Below, in pieces: positions 12,301 to 20,999 of a DNA stretch of 64,000 nt. The stretch's first letter is position 1. Every line of letters begins with the position of its first letter. The position numbers and the translations under genes were made by a program. Under the pieces are notes generated by a model. It saw only the letters and a program-made list of their open reading frames with translations. It was not told the DNA's origin and made no database searches. The DNA comes from Triplophysa rosa (Eukaryota; Chordata; Actinopteri; Cypriniformes; Nemacheilidae), in the NCBI RefSeq assembly GCF_024868665.1, contig NW_026634150.1:66170-130169 (forward strand), written 5' to 3'.

Positions 12301-15300
12301 ATTATCGGGAAACGCAGCCCTGTTATATTTAACATTTTATTTTGGGATCACAGCACAGGATATTGGTAGTTGACGAATAAATTGGTTAGTTTTACATTAT
12401 TTTATATAATTAATATTTATGTTTATCATATAAAATAACATAAGAGGGATTTTATCATATAAAATAGCATAAGAGAGATTTATCTTCGTTTTTGTTTTTT
12501 TTCCTACATTTTTGCTGTCACACCATAGGACAAATTTGCATATTAATCATTTAATGATTATTGATTTAATCATTAAATTAAGCCTATCATTGCCATGTTT
12601 TAATAAAATAAGTATAACAGCCAACAGAAAAGAGTAGCAAAGATAAAATATCAGTAGGGTCTGCATTGCTGGATGTGACTCTTATTTTGACAACGGAGCC
12701 GCTAAGGTTTACGCGTCTACACGCAATTACGCGTCCACGCGTCTGTAGACGAAATTACGTCTTTAGGTGCAATAACGCGTCCACGCGTATAACGTCTGTA
12801 CACGTTACGTCTAAAGACATTTTTGATAAAACGGCCTTCCATAAATCTCTGCTTTAATCCCAATACTTCTGTGATCATTGGACACAGAAATAATGATAGT
12901 GTGTGGTTGAAAAGACTGTTTGTGACGTCGTTACACCTTATGATGATAATGCTATCTCTGCTTCTGCGGCAGCACCAGCACATATTGAAGCGTTATGATT
13001 TTAGTCCGAGGTAAATTAGACACGAGAATCGTTGAATTTCATTAATGAGATCGCGTGGGTGTTTGAATAGAGATCGCGATCTTTAACGATTAACCGTGCA
13101 GCTCTAGCTGTGACGATAATCGCATCGCCGCAGTGATGAGATGCCGACCGCGGTGTTGAGGTCATCACCGCACATTTTTTGAATTGTAGAGCACAGAAAT
13201 GGATACCTAATGTTCATTTGGTACACAGTGTTTTTTTTCGTGCGCCGCTAGAAGTAACGTTAGAGAGGTTACGGTAGTTTGGATCCCCGGAAAAAAAGGA
13301 TGAGCAGTTTTAGTTCAGACGGTCGTGGATGTGTTTTACATTGCTCTTAGTTCCGAGTAACCTAAAAGTGAGTCAAAAAAGACTTTTGTCTGTCGTCCTT
13401 CAGACGCTTCAGTATTTTATTTATTTGCTGGTTAAAGTTACAGGAGTGCATATGGTGTGGGATATGAACTATAAACGCAATAATAAATTGTTAATCATAA
13501 AATACTGTCTTTCGTCCTATATGTTCAAGGGCTTCTGGGGGGGGAAATGCTTCGCGCAAGGAAGAGGGACAGTCCATTAAACATATGGGGGATTTATTCT
13601 GTGTGTGTGATCTGATTATTTTTAATTAAATGCTAGGTTTCAGTACTTGTGATGTCTACAGATAATGTTCAATAAAATAAAAACAAACACCGGCATAAAA
13701 GACAAAAGCATAACGTAAACAGTTAGTTGCAAGTGCTTATAGCGATGCTTCTCTTTTGTGATATAGGCTAGTATTTACAGTTGACAACATTATTTAAAAA
13801 ATGGCCACGAATCTAGTGTCTAAGCCATATGTTGTGTCGCCTATTTGGGCACATTTTGGTTTTGACAAGGGGCAGCCGGTAAATTGCCACTCCATCGAGT
13901 GTGTATTCAGTGCTGCTGGCAACATTGTCACTCCGTTAAGAGTAGGGATGGGCATTTTTCAATAATTTCATATTCGAATATTTGAGCTCATAAAAATTTA
14001 AATAAACGAATATTGTTTTAAGTTAATAAAGACGTATTTTTAAAGTTTTTATTTAGTCACAATTTCACATCAAACCTATAATTATCTTTAAATATTCATA
14101 ACGCATTAATATTATAGGTTTTTTAATGTTGAAAAATTAGCAACGTTGGAAAAAAAGAAATAGAAAAATACATAAAAACTGCATTTAAAGCTGCGCGGAA
14201 TGGTATAATACAAAAAGAAAACATACAAAACAAAACAAACAAAATGTGTACTGAGAGTCAGTGATATACTGTATATTGTTTTCTTTGTCGTTCATGGTCA
14301 GTGTCTGTCTTGTTTAGCTTTGCATTTCATTTGCATCAATAAATAAGGTATTTATTTCAACTAAGGTAACTAAGGAATCACAGCGCGTTGTATTTACAGA
14401 AAAATGTATTTACAGACTGTAACCTGAAGGCAACGACCCTTCTGAACTTCTTTGAAGGAAAATTCAGGCTCTTTAGGTATGGAAAAAGGTGCCAGTGTTA
14501 TGCTAAGGCCAAATTCATTAACATTAGTTGCAGTGAAATGTACATTTTCATGTTTCAAGTTGTTGTAATTAGCATTACATATTTTAACGAACAAATGAAT
14601 TAACAAAGAACAACCGCTCCGAAGTTATGGTAATAAATAGATTATTGTTAATCATTTAATATTACCTTGGTATTTTTATACCTAATGCAAGTAATGTTAA
14701 CGAATTCTGTGACTCACAAGTTTTGAAACATTTTAATATGGTGACGTGAGCCGAGCATAAAATGCGATCCGAGCATCCGGTGTATAAACTTAAAATATTT
14801 AAATTAGCTTGCGATCTGAGTGAACAAAGATTTAGGAACACATACAAATGATTTTTTATATTTTCTGTATATTATAAATTCATTACAGATGAAGTGAAGA
14901 AGCGTTAAATAATCGTGACAACTCTAGGGTCTTCTGTAGAGGTAACTTAACCCGTGGTGACGCAGTTTTTATTCTTATGGAAAATATGAATATTCGAATA
15001 GCATTTTTAATTTTCGAATAGTTATTGCGGGTCCAATATTTGAACATTCGTGCACATCCCTAGTTAAGAGCCTCGCTAAAACCAGACAAAGTGAACATGT
15101 TGGTTTTCCTCGCACGAAAGACCTTGCCGATTCACTAAAGCGGCCCAGTAGTTGTACAACAGCCGAACACTTGTACAGGCTATCCCGATGTTCCCTTTTT
15201 ATGTTGCACTTTGAAAAAGGTTGTTTTTATAAATGTAGCCTAATTAATAGTTATATAATATTAATGATAATTTGCTGTTAAAAACAATAAACTATTCAAA

Positions 15301-16000
15301 GTTTCAACAAGTTGCGTTTGGACAAGTGCGTTTATATTGTTACTCTGTTGTTCTTTCTGCAGCTTCTGCGGAGAAAAAGCCTCTTTTTTGTTGCACTCTG
15401 AAAAAAATTATAAATGGTAGATTTGTGGAGGTGTGTTGTTGGGTGCGATTAACCGCCAAACCGCATGATTTGTTGCGTCTTCACCGCGGTAAGAAAAAAA
15501 CCTTACCGTCACAGCCCTAGTTCTAACTCGTGTGTAAACATGTAATGACAACATTGTATTATGATGATGGACAATACAATTTTGTGCAATGATCCCACTA
15601 AGAAACCCAGACTGTACATGACACTTGGTGACTAGGAAACATGTTCATTCAACAAGAATCAAACAGACAAACATGATCTCAACATGGACGCTAAATATGT
15701 CTTAACAGACATAAATAAATGCTTTTAAAGAAAATGTAAAACAACAATCAACAGTAATCTACACATGCACATCTTTAAATTTAACGTTAGCTGTTTAGCA
15801 TCTCTCAAAGTCAAGCCTTACAAAGTAGCTACTGGATTTGCGAACTTTGAGGGACATCTCAATATACACACAATCACATACGTCCGACTAACCTCGTTCT
15901 CTGTCATAACAAAAGGAACAGTGGAAATGCCCGCTTTTATTTGTCGAAACAAACATGTCCTGAGACATCTTGTGGACACTCCACTCGGGAGCGCAGCCAT
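2305..16000 (-). CDS. oxa1l: OXA1L mitochondrial inner-membrane insertase, complete 10-exon gene
   Basis: OXA1L inserts mitochondrially made and some imported proteins into the inner membrane and binds the mitoribosome. Coding exons on the minus strand are 15893-16000, 7532-7669, 7047-7338, 5887-6030, 5248-5333, 4395-4559, 3839-3943, 3540-3702, 3019-3099 and 2305-2426. All junctions have GT/AG sites and phases agree, giving 467 codons plus stop without a break. The product has an Arg-rich presequence (residues 1-80) and the block [20 protein letters not shown] near residue 155. The YidC/Oxa1 membrane domain follows, with [20 protein letters not shown], a FISFFIAL helix and a [13 protein letters not shown] helix. 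A charged matrix tail ends in [11 protein letters not shown]...WEDTIG. Length and order match vertebrate OXA1L. The ATG at 16000 is the first in a short upstream exon. Intron 1 (7670-15892) is filled by nested transposons. The last exon and its stop are intact, and a weak ATTAAA signal lies near 2185. Confidence 0.96.
3111..3189. repeat. (CA)n microsatellite
   Basis: About 79 bases of nearly pure CA dinucleotides lie 13 bases upstream of oxa1l exon 9, on the acceptor side in minus-strand reading. The ORFs it creates (runs of Cys-Val) are not genes. Confidence 0.97.
3190..3478. repeat. Dispersed repeat next to CA microsatellite (GGGGAC/CCATAGAC family)
   Basis: The segment starts right after the CA tract with CTGGTTTATTATCTCCGTGG and contains CCATAGAC, a run of CCCTAACC-like words and GTCCCCACAG near its end. 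A related copy follows the second CA tract at 19904-20110, so the tract and repeat appear to travel together. No coding capacity is seen. Confidence 0.6.
4667..5214. mobile_element. hAT-type non-autonomous element carrying a Tc1-like insert, in oxa1l intron 5
   Basis: Terminal inverted repeats TAGGGCTGTC and GACAGCCCTA bound the element. Flanking 8-mers ATATAAAC (4659-4666) and ATATGAAC (5215-5222) differ at one base and fit a hAT target-site duplication. Inside, from about 4722, sits a fragment starting TACAGTATCTCACAGAAGTG, the end sequence of a fish Tc1/mariner family. Together they form a two-level nest. No transposase is encoded. Confidence 0.8.
5476..5838. mobile_element. Foldback (palindromic) element in oxa1l intron 4
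   Basis: The left arm begins GGGCTCTATGCATGCGTGAC and the right arm ends GTCACGCATGCACATAGCCC. The arms pair with gaps over about 130-160 bases, including CACAGTAGTGGTATATAGAA and its complement around 5580-5700. Only about 55 bases separate the inner arms. No coding potential is seen and target-site duplication is not clear. Confidence 0.8.
6237..6314. repeat. (TA)n microsatellite
   Basis: Alternating TA with a short A-rich interruption lies in oxa1l intron 3. It adjoins the non-repetitive block that follows. Confidence 0.95.
6315..6560. other. Complex non-repetitive intronic block, possible conserved noncoding element
   Basis: This roughly 240-base block stands out from the AT-rich intron by balanced composition and absence of repeat hallmarks. 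It contains homeobox-like words (AGCTAACGAGATATGAATTG, GATTACCAGCCAATCATT), an E-box-like CAGCTG and a CCAATCA motif. It has no ORF of note and one N at 6544. Calling it regulatory is inference from appearance only. Confidence 0.3.
6640..6897. mobile_element. Fish DNA-transposon fragment ending ATATGACCAGCACCTGTA
   Basis: The segment contains GATATTCTAATTATATGACC followed by AGCACCTGTA at its right end, with AT-rich internal sequence typical of a high-copy zebrafish-type repeat. The same terminus occurs in reverse at 16350-16375, where the ZMYM-type hAT element interrupts it. Confidence 0.6.
7775..13106. mobile_element. hAT-like element (layer 2) inserted 12 bases inside layer 1
   Basis: The termini TAGAGCTGCACGATTC (7775) and CCGTGCAGCTCTA (13106) are inverted. 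They are flanked by the identical 8-mer GCTGTGAC at 7767-7774 and 13107-13114. That 8-mer is layer 1's own terminal sequence, so layer 2 landed within the end of layer 1. Subterminal words such as AACGATTCTCG recur near both ends. Most of its length is the further insertion at 8592-12842. No transposase is recognised. Confidence 0.9.
8592..12842. mobile_element. 4.25-kb inverted-repeat element of unassigned superfamily (layer 3)
   Basis: The inverted ends begin ATGGAAGGCCGTT and continue for about 120 bases with high similarity. They include repeated modules around ACGCGTGGACGCG, GTAACGTGTACAGACG and TAAAGACGTAATTTCGTCTA. The identical 8-mer AAATCTCT flanks both ends (8584-8591 and 12843-12850). 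The interior has no recognised transposase and only short ORFs. An orphan hAT-like end (TAGGGCTGCACAATA) sits near 11614. The 8-bp duplication fits hAT, P or Merlin, and the termini do not decide which. Confidence 0.8.
13801..15120 (+). pseudogene. Internally deleted BED-hAT transposase remnant, split by an insertion
   Basis: Translation from ATG 13801 gives [20 protein letters not shown], resembling the start of BED zinc-finger hAT transposases. After about 35 codons it jumps to a segment matching the C-terminal hAT dimerisation domain ([12 protein letters not shown]). That segment is cut by the element at 13943-15062 and resumes at about 15063 with [15 protein letters not shown]. The middle of the transposase, including the catalytic DDE region, is missing. 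This marks layer 1 as a deletion derivative. Confidence 0.75.
13943..15062. mobile_element. hAT-like element (layer 2b) inserted in the transposase remnant
   Basis: The ends are TAGGGATGGGCA (13943) and TGCACATCCCTA (15062), flanked by the identical 8-mer GTTAAGAG at 13935-13942 and 15063-15070. Subterminal TATTCGAATA-type words occur near both ends (13975-14010 and 14985-15025). The 1.1-kb body is AT-rich and has no recognised protein. Confidence 0.92.
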
Positions 16001-16526
16001 CTTTGAACAGAAAAACACATTGTACGGCACGGGGAAAGGACAAACGCGTTTCGACAATGCTCCCTCAAGAACAGTGGATGTGCGACTTGGTGCATGTAAA
16101 TAAATGAAATAAAACGTAAAAATAAACAAACAATCAAACACACAAACTAAACCTAGGGAAGCTAATTATTTGTTTATTTGTGTTTTTAATTGCATTTAAT
16201 TAAAATTAAATAGTTACAAAGAGTACAAAACTGTTATTGTAAAAGTATTATTGTAAAATTAAGAATGTTAAATTAATTGCATGAACAACAACAACAAAAC
16301 CCAAAGTGAATAGGTTATATTTACAAATATATGCATATATAGCCTATATACAGGTGCTGGTCATATAATTAGAATCAGGGCCGGCCCTAGCATTTTGGGG
16401 GCCCTAAACTGATTTCAAAATGAGGCCCCCCATCATCTAATGTACACAACATACTAACCTTACACAGATATCACACTGACAATCTGACAATGTCAAATTA
16501 ACAACACAATATAATCCCTTTACAGT

Positions 16527-16677
16527 TTTCCTGTAGCTCAGTGGTTAGAGCATGGTTCTAACAATGCTGAGATCATGGGTTCGATCCCAGGGATTGCACA
16601 TACACAGAATGTATAGTACAATTCAATTAATGTAAGTGGCTTTGGATAAAAGCATCTACCAAATGCATAAATGTAAA
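16527..16677 (+). repeat. tRNA-derived SINE, HAmo-like
   Basis: The head TTTTCCTGTAGCTCAGTGGT and the box-B-like GGTTCGATCCC show a tRNA-derived Pol III promoter. The tail TTGGATAAAAGCATCTACCA matches the LINE-derived 3' part of cyprinid SINEs. This copy lies in the 3' part of the hAT element, downstream of its transposase stop. Confidence 0.85.
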
Positions 16678-16984
16678 TTCTGATTTGCAAATACATACAA
16701 CATAACTTAGAAAGCTTAAAGTTTGCAATCAGTTTATTCAAAAGAAAGATCTTACAAGCAGAACATCAAAAGTAATAACATGCACTACAGTAAGTTTTTA
16801 CTGTATTTGTGAATTAATAAATGAATCTTTAAAATAAAATTCTAAGGACACCAGCATTCCAATTACAGATTAACAAAAAAATATTAAGTACTTTTACAAA
16901 ACAACATCTCACAATAGAGCAAATTAACCTGTAAACGAGTAAAGTGAATTTTGCCATCAAGGCATCTCCTACTGCTGCCAAGCC

Positions 16985-19856
16985 CTAAATGCTTGCCCGT
17001 CTTGTTTTTTTGCTTGCAAAGTCATTTATTACATCATCATAGGATAGCTGGCTGCCAACCTCATGATTGATGCTAATAATGGCAAGTGCATTTAAACGTT
17101 CTTGTGACATTGAGGATCTGAGGTAGGTTTTTATTAGCTTAAGTTTTGAGAAGCTTCGCTCCGCTGATGCCACTGTCACTGGGAGAGTACATGAAATGCG
17201 TAGAGCTACCCAAAGATTTGGGTACAACTCACATATATCTTTATCATGCAGGAATTGCAAGTAGTTCCAGTGCTGTCATTTTGTCTTTAGGGAGAGTATG
17301 GAGGCTTTCTAATTCTATGGCAAGGTCTTTCCAATCAAGATCAGACTCATTTCCAGTGCTCACTGTTCTTCCAAGCTGCTCACATTGATACCTTATTGTC
17401 TGGGTATCAAGATTTTGAAAGTTATTTAACACTCCAAAGTTGTCCCTCACCTTACCCATGGAGCTGAAACGGTCTTCCAGTGTTTGGATAGCACAATGCA
17501 CCACAACATTGAAGAATGAAACTTCCATTTTTTTTAGGGCACTGGACTCTGGCTCATCAGCTACTTCATAACTGAAGTGTCTCTTCATGGTTCTTAGCCT
17601 CTTCTCCTTAAGCAATGCTTGAACATTCATTTCCTCACACCTTTCAGTTGCTTTCTTGACTGCATCATTAAAGCCAGTAGCTCTGTAGCTCACGAGAGAA
17701 GCTTTTGTCTGATGGATGAGATCTACAGCAACATCCAGCTGCATGGTAGCAGATTGAAGCAGTTTGCTTGTGACATTAATTTTTCTCAGAATATTGTACC
17801 AGACAACAAGACAGATTTGAAATCTGAAGGAACCAATTTCTTCCGCGAGTGACTGGGCTTCAATCCTAACTGTAGGATCTTTAGTGTTCTCCCTGACCTG
17901 TAAAAGAGCCTCCCTCACCTTCTCTGGCTGGTGCTGCAACGGCTCAATACTTTTCACCCGACTTTCCCATCTGGTGTCACTCCAGCTTTTTAAAGTGATG
18001 TCAGCATGATCTTTGAGAATGGCCCATCGTTGCGGTGCAGCTGCAAAGAGAGTGAACAGCTTCTGTACAACTCCAAAGAAGTTAATTGCAACTATTGACT
18101 CTTTAGCTGCATCTGCAACAACTAAATTAAGAGTGTGGCTTCCACAAGGAACATAAAGTGCACGTGGATTTTTCTCAAGGAGTCTAGCTTGCACTCCTTT
18201 ATTTTTGCCCCTCATGTTGGCTCCATTGTCATAAGACTGGCCTCTGCAATTACTAAATGGTATGCCAAGCTCCTCCAGTCTTTTTAAGATAAGAGAAGAC
18301 AATCCAGCGCCGGTGGAGTCAGGAGCATCTAAGAACCCAAGAAAGTACTCCTTTATCTCTGGCCCTTTTTCTAGACTGACAGTTCTGGCCACCACAGACA
18401 TTTGCTCTGTGTGGCTGACATCTGGTGTGCAGTCTAAGATGATAGAAAAATACTTTGACTCTTGAATGCCAGCCACCATTGTTTTGACCAGTTGATCACC
18501 GATGCAGGAGATTAGTTCATTTTGTATTGTTTTGCCAAGATAGGTTGTGTGGTTTCCTTGCTTGTCAGCTAGTCTGATATGCTCTCTTAACACAGGGTCA
18601 AACTTAGCCATGAGCTCAACCTCTTTTAAAAAATTGCCATTGTTGGGTACCATTAATTTGTCTTCAGAGCCCCGAAAAGCGAGGTTTCGCTCTGCAAGAG
18701 ACTTAATGATTGCAATCAGTCGAATGAGAACCTCACGCCAACGTCTCTTCTCAGCCTCTGTGAGGGTTAGTTGTGTGTGGTCAATTGTTTGTCCCTTTTT
18801 TAAACCTAGTTCAAGCTCTTTCCATGACACCACACTTTTTATGTGTGCAGGGCTGTTTTCATGTTGTTTAAGGATTGCTCCAATATTAGTCCAATCACGC
18901 TGTCCCTCTGTGATTAGCTTTGAAGAGCCCTTTGAAAACAATTTGCAACACCAGCAAAAAACAGCATCACTTTTCATGGAGTAAACAAGCCATGTACGTT
19001 GGATTTTTTCCCCATTAGTGAGGAGCCGAAACTTGTAATGGAAATGAAAGCTTCTTCCGTCTTGTCTTTTTGGAAATTTAAAGTTAGGATTTAAATCGCT
19101 TGGTCCTCTAATAACTAAACCAGCCCTCTCTTTACCTGACAAGACCTCAGGCCAGTCAGCTGGATCTCTTGAAACAGCTGAGACATTTGCAGAGCAGAAA
19201 GCTCCTTCTGTGATTGCACTGGAGGATGTGGTGGAGGCAACAGCACTGTAGGTTAAGGTAATGTCATCTGCTCTGGAGGATGTAGTGGAGGCAACAGCAC
19301 TGGAGGTTAAAGTAATGTCAGCTGCTCTGGAGGATGTGGTGGAGGCAACAGCACTGGAGGAAGAGGTAATGTCAGCTGCACTGGGGGATGTGGTGGAGGC
19401 AACAGCACTGGAGGAAGAGGTAATGTCAGCTGCACTGAGGGATGTGGTGGAGGCAACAGCACTGGAGGAAGAGGTAATGTCAGCTGCACTGGGGGATGTG
19501 GTGGAGGCAACAGATAAGCTGGAAAAAAGACCAATGTAGGCTGAGACAGGGCCAAGACTGTCATGTGAGGAGGAGGTAGCTGCTGCACAAAATAGATGGA
19601 AAAACAGAAGTAAATCTGATAGCTCATTATGATAATTTAGTATTTGTGTGTTAATTTTAATATTTTTGACAATTTATTTTACTAATAAACCTTTGTACAT
19701 GTAGTATTATTAATATAAAAAGGCTATTTTAGTTGTATTTCAGTTAAGTGAGATCTATAAGAAAGTTATTTAACTGACCTGCATTTTCACCAGCTGTAAG
19801 TACATTCTTTGGAAAATACTTCAAACGTCTCCCTAAGGTGCAAAACACACACAAAC

Positions 19857-19897
<41 letters not shown>

Positions 19898-20256
19898 CAC
19901 GCACGGAGACAGACACATGACGCACACACATGGTTTCTGAGGACTCTCCATAGACACATTGAATTTTATTGTACAAACTATTCTGTCCCCTTCCACACTA
20001 GCCCTCACAGAACACATTAGGCATATTTTATTTAAAAATAAAACACCATTTAGTATGTTTACTGAGCGAATAGTCATTGTACAGAACCACATTTACAAGT
20101 ACACACAGCTTATTATAATGTTTTATATAAAGTATCTTGTTAAAATTGATTGAATTTTTTAATTGAACACTTACCCTTTTCTTGATCTTTTCTTTTCTCA
20201 TCTTCTTTCCTCTTCTTCCTCTTCTCTGCGCCAGACTGATAGTGCCGCCTTTTCAT
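16985..20256 (-). CDS. ZMYM1-like hAT transposase, three exons, one late frameshift
   Basis: A hAT transposase would excise and reinsert the surrounding element. Exons are 20175-20256 (MKRRHYQSGAEKRKK..., a basic start typical of the family), 19779-19832 and 19582 downwards. Exon 3 begins in a Ser/Thr-rich tandem repeat with no stop. It then runs through a TTF-type zinc-finger region (WLVYSMKSDAVFCWCCKLFS) and a DUF4371-like core (SIILDCTPDVSHTEQMSVV; CRGQSYDNGANMRG). Near 17255 the frame shifts by one base. The C-terminal dimerisation domain continues in the other frame to 16985 (LPVTVASAERSFSKLKLIKT). Sites and lengths look otherwise intact, so inactivation is recent or a sequence error. 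Resemblance to domesticated ZMYM1-type proteins reflects shared hAT ancestry. Confidence 0.87.
19217..19518 (-). repeat. 54-bp minisatellite coding an 18-residue Ser/Thr repeat
   Basis: About six units with the core GGATGTGGTGGAGGCAACAG lie inside transposase exon 3. The 54-base period keeps frame, so each unit encodes 18 residues of the type SAADITSSSSAVASTTSP. The last unit drifts. The opposite frame gives a Pro-rich shadow ORF that I do not call. Confidence 0.92.
19846..20110. repeat. (CA)n tract plus associated dispersed repeat, second locus
   Basis: CA dinucleotides run from about 19846 to 19905. They are followed by sequence with TCCATAGACACATTGAATTT and GTACAAACTATTCTGTCCCC, related to the segment after the CA tract at 3111-3478. 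It lies in intron 1 of the hAT transposase. Confidence 0.7.
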
Positions 20257-20505
20257 TTTGAAGCTTCGCACAGTTTAAAGCATACGCACATGATGACTGA
20301 CACTGACACAACGAGCAAGTAAATTCAATTTTTACGCATGGCAGGGGGCCCCCTAGTGGCATCGGAGGCCCCATGCAACTGCCTATATACTGCACCTTAT
20401 TAGGTGGGGCCGGCACTGCCTGTAGTTCCCTAGTTGGGGTTTTTTGACAAGGGGCCTTATAACAGCCACCTTATATCCTATCCTATCCTATCCTGTCAGA
20501 GATGG

Positions 20506-20795
20506 GGCAGTCGTGGCCTAATGGTTAGAGAGTCGGACTCGTGACCAGAAGGTTGCCGGTTCGATTGGTTGGTAATGTGCTGGTGGGTAATGACTGCTCC
20601 AGGTAATGACCTTGAGCAAGGCACCTTACCCCTACTTACGCTGCAATGATAGCTGCCCACTGCTCTGGGTGTACGTGTGTACACACTTGCTGTGAGTGTG
20701 TTCACTACTCTCTGGGTGGGTTAAATGCAGAGGTCACATTTCGGGTATGGGTCACCATATCTGACTAATAGGTCACTTTCACTTTCACTAATAAT
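20506..20795 (+). repeat. tRNA-derived SINE, V-SINE/DANA-like type
   Basis: The head GGGGCAGTCGTGGCCTAATG and a box-B-like GCCGGTTCGATTGG are tRNA-like. The body has CTGCCCACTGCTCTGGGTGT and the end GGGTATGGGTCACCATATCT followed by a CACTTT simple-repeat tail. The layout is that of fish tRNA SINEs with a long body. I cannot fix the exact family. Confidence 0.8.
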
Positions 20796-20985
20796 ACTAA
20801 GAAGAGGATCTATAATTTCTGGGAGCATCTCTTTCAGTAGATTTGTAGGTATAGGGTCTAGCATGCATGTTGTTGATTTAGATGATCTAATGATTTTAGA
20901 CAGCTCATTGTGATCTATGGTATAAAATAACTGCATTTTCTCCTTAAGGGTGCTGTAGTTAGTTTGTTCAGCAGGTTTAGTTAGT
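20796..20985 (-). pseudogene. LINE reverse-transcriptase N-terminal fragment
   Basis: Minus-strand translation from about 20936 reads LSKIIRSSKSTTCMLDPIPT then NLLKEMLPEIIDPLLSII. This is the conserved entry to the RT domain of L2/Rex1-like fish LINEs. The fragment is about 50 residues and is cut off by the adjoining SINE tail. No catalytic motif remains. Confidence 0.7.
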
Positions 20986-20999
20986 TTGTTCTGATGTTA

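Larger units (their letters stand above)
7763..15519. mobile_element. Outer hAT element (layer 1) in oxa1l intron 1
   Basis: The ends are TAGGGCTGTGAC (7763-7774) and GTCACAGCCCTA (15508-15519). Both are flanked by the identical 8-mer GTTCTAAC (7755-7762 and 15520-15527), which marks a hAT target-site duplication. Once the two inserted elements (7775-13106 and 13943-15062) are set aside, the host element is about 1.3 kb. It encodes only the two ends of a BED-type hAT transposase. Subterminal sequence includes ACCGCGGTAAG near the right end. Confidence 0.92.
16376..20418 (-). mobile_element. Near-complete hAT element with ZMYM1-like transposase
   Basis: The left end reads CAGGGCCGGCCCTAGC and the reverse complement of the right end reads CAGTGCCGGCCCCACC, a plausible imperfect hAT terminal repeat. 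The body carries a three-exon transposase on the minus strand, plus later passengers (a SINE at 16527 and a CA tract with repeat at 19846-20110). The 8-mers outside the ends (ATTAGAAT and CCTGTAGT) do not match. One flank has therefore been rearranged or an end is misplaced. Confidence 0.8.

Noticed and set aside
16527..16600. tRNA gene
   Set aside because: The tRNA-like box A and box B belong to a SINE head. The same head occurs at 23447, 27958, 43769 and 50800, with a LINE-type tail.
18547..18984. 145-codon plus-strand ORF
   Set aside because: Shadow of the hAT transposase on the opposite strand.
19307..19627. Pro-rich minus-strand ORF (LPPPHPPVQ repeats)
   Set aside because: It is an alternative frame of the 54-bp minisatellite in the hAT transposase. 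The transposase frame reads Ser/Thr-rich and is continuous with known domains.
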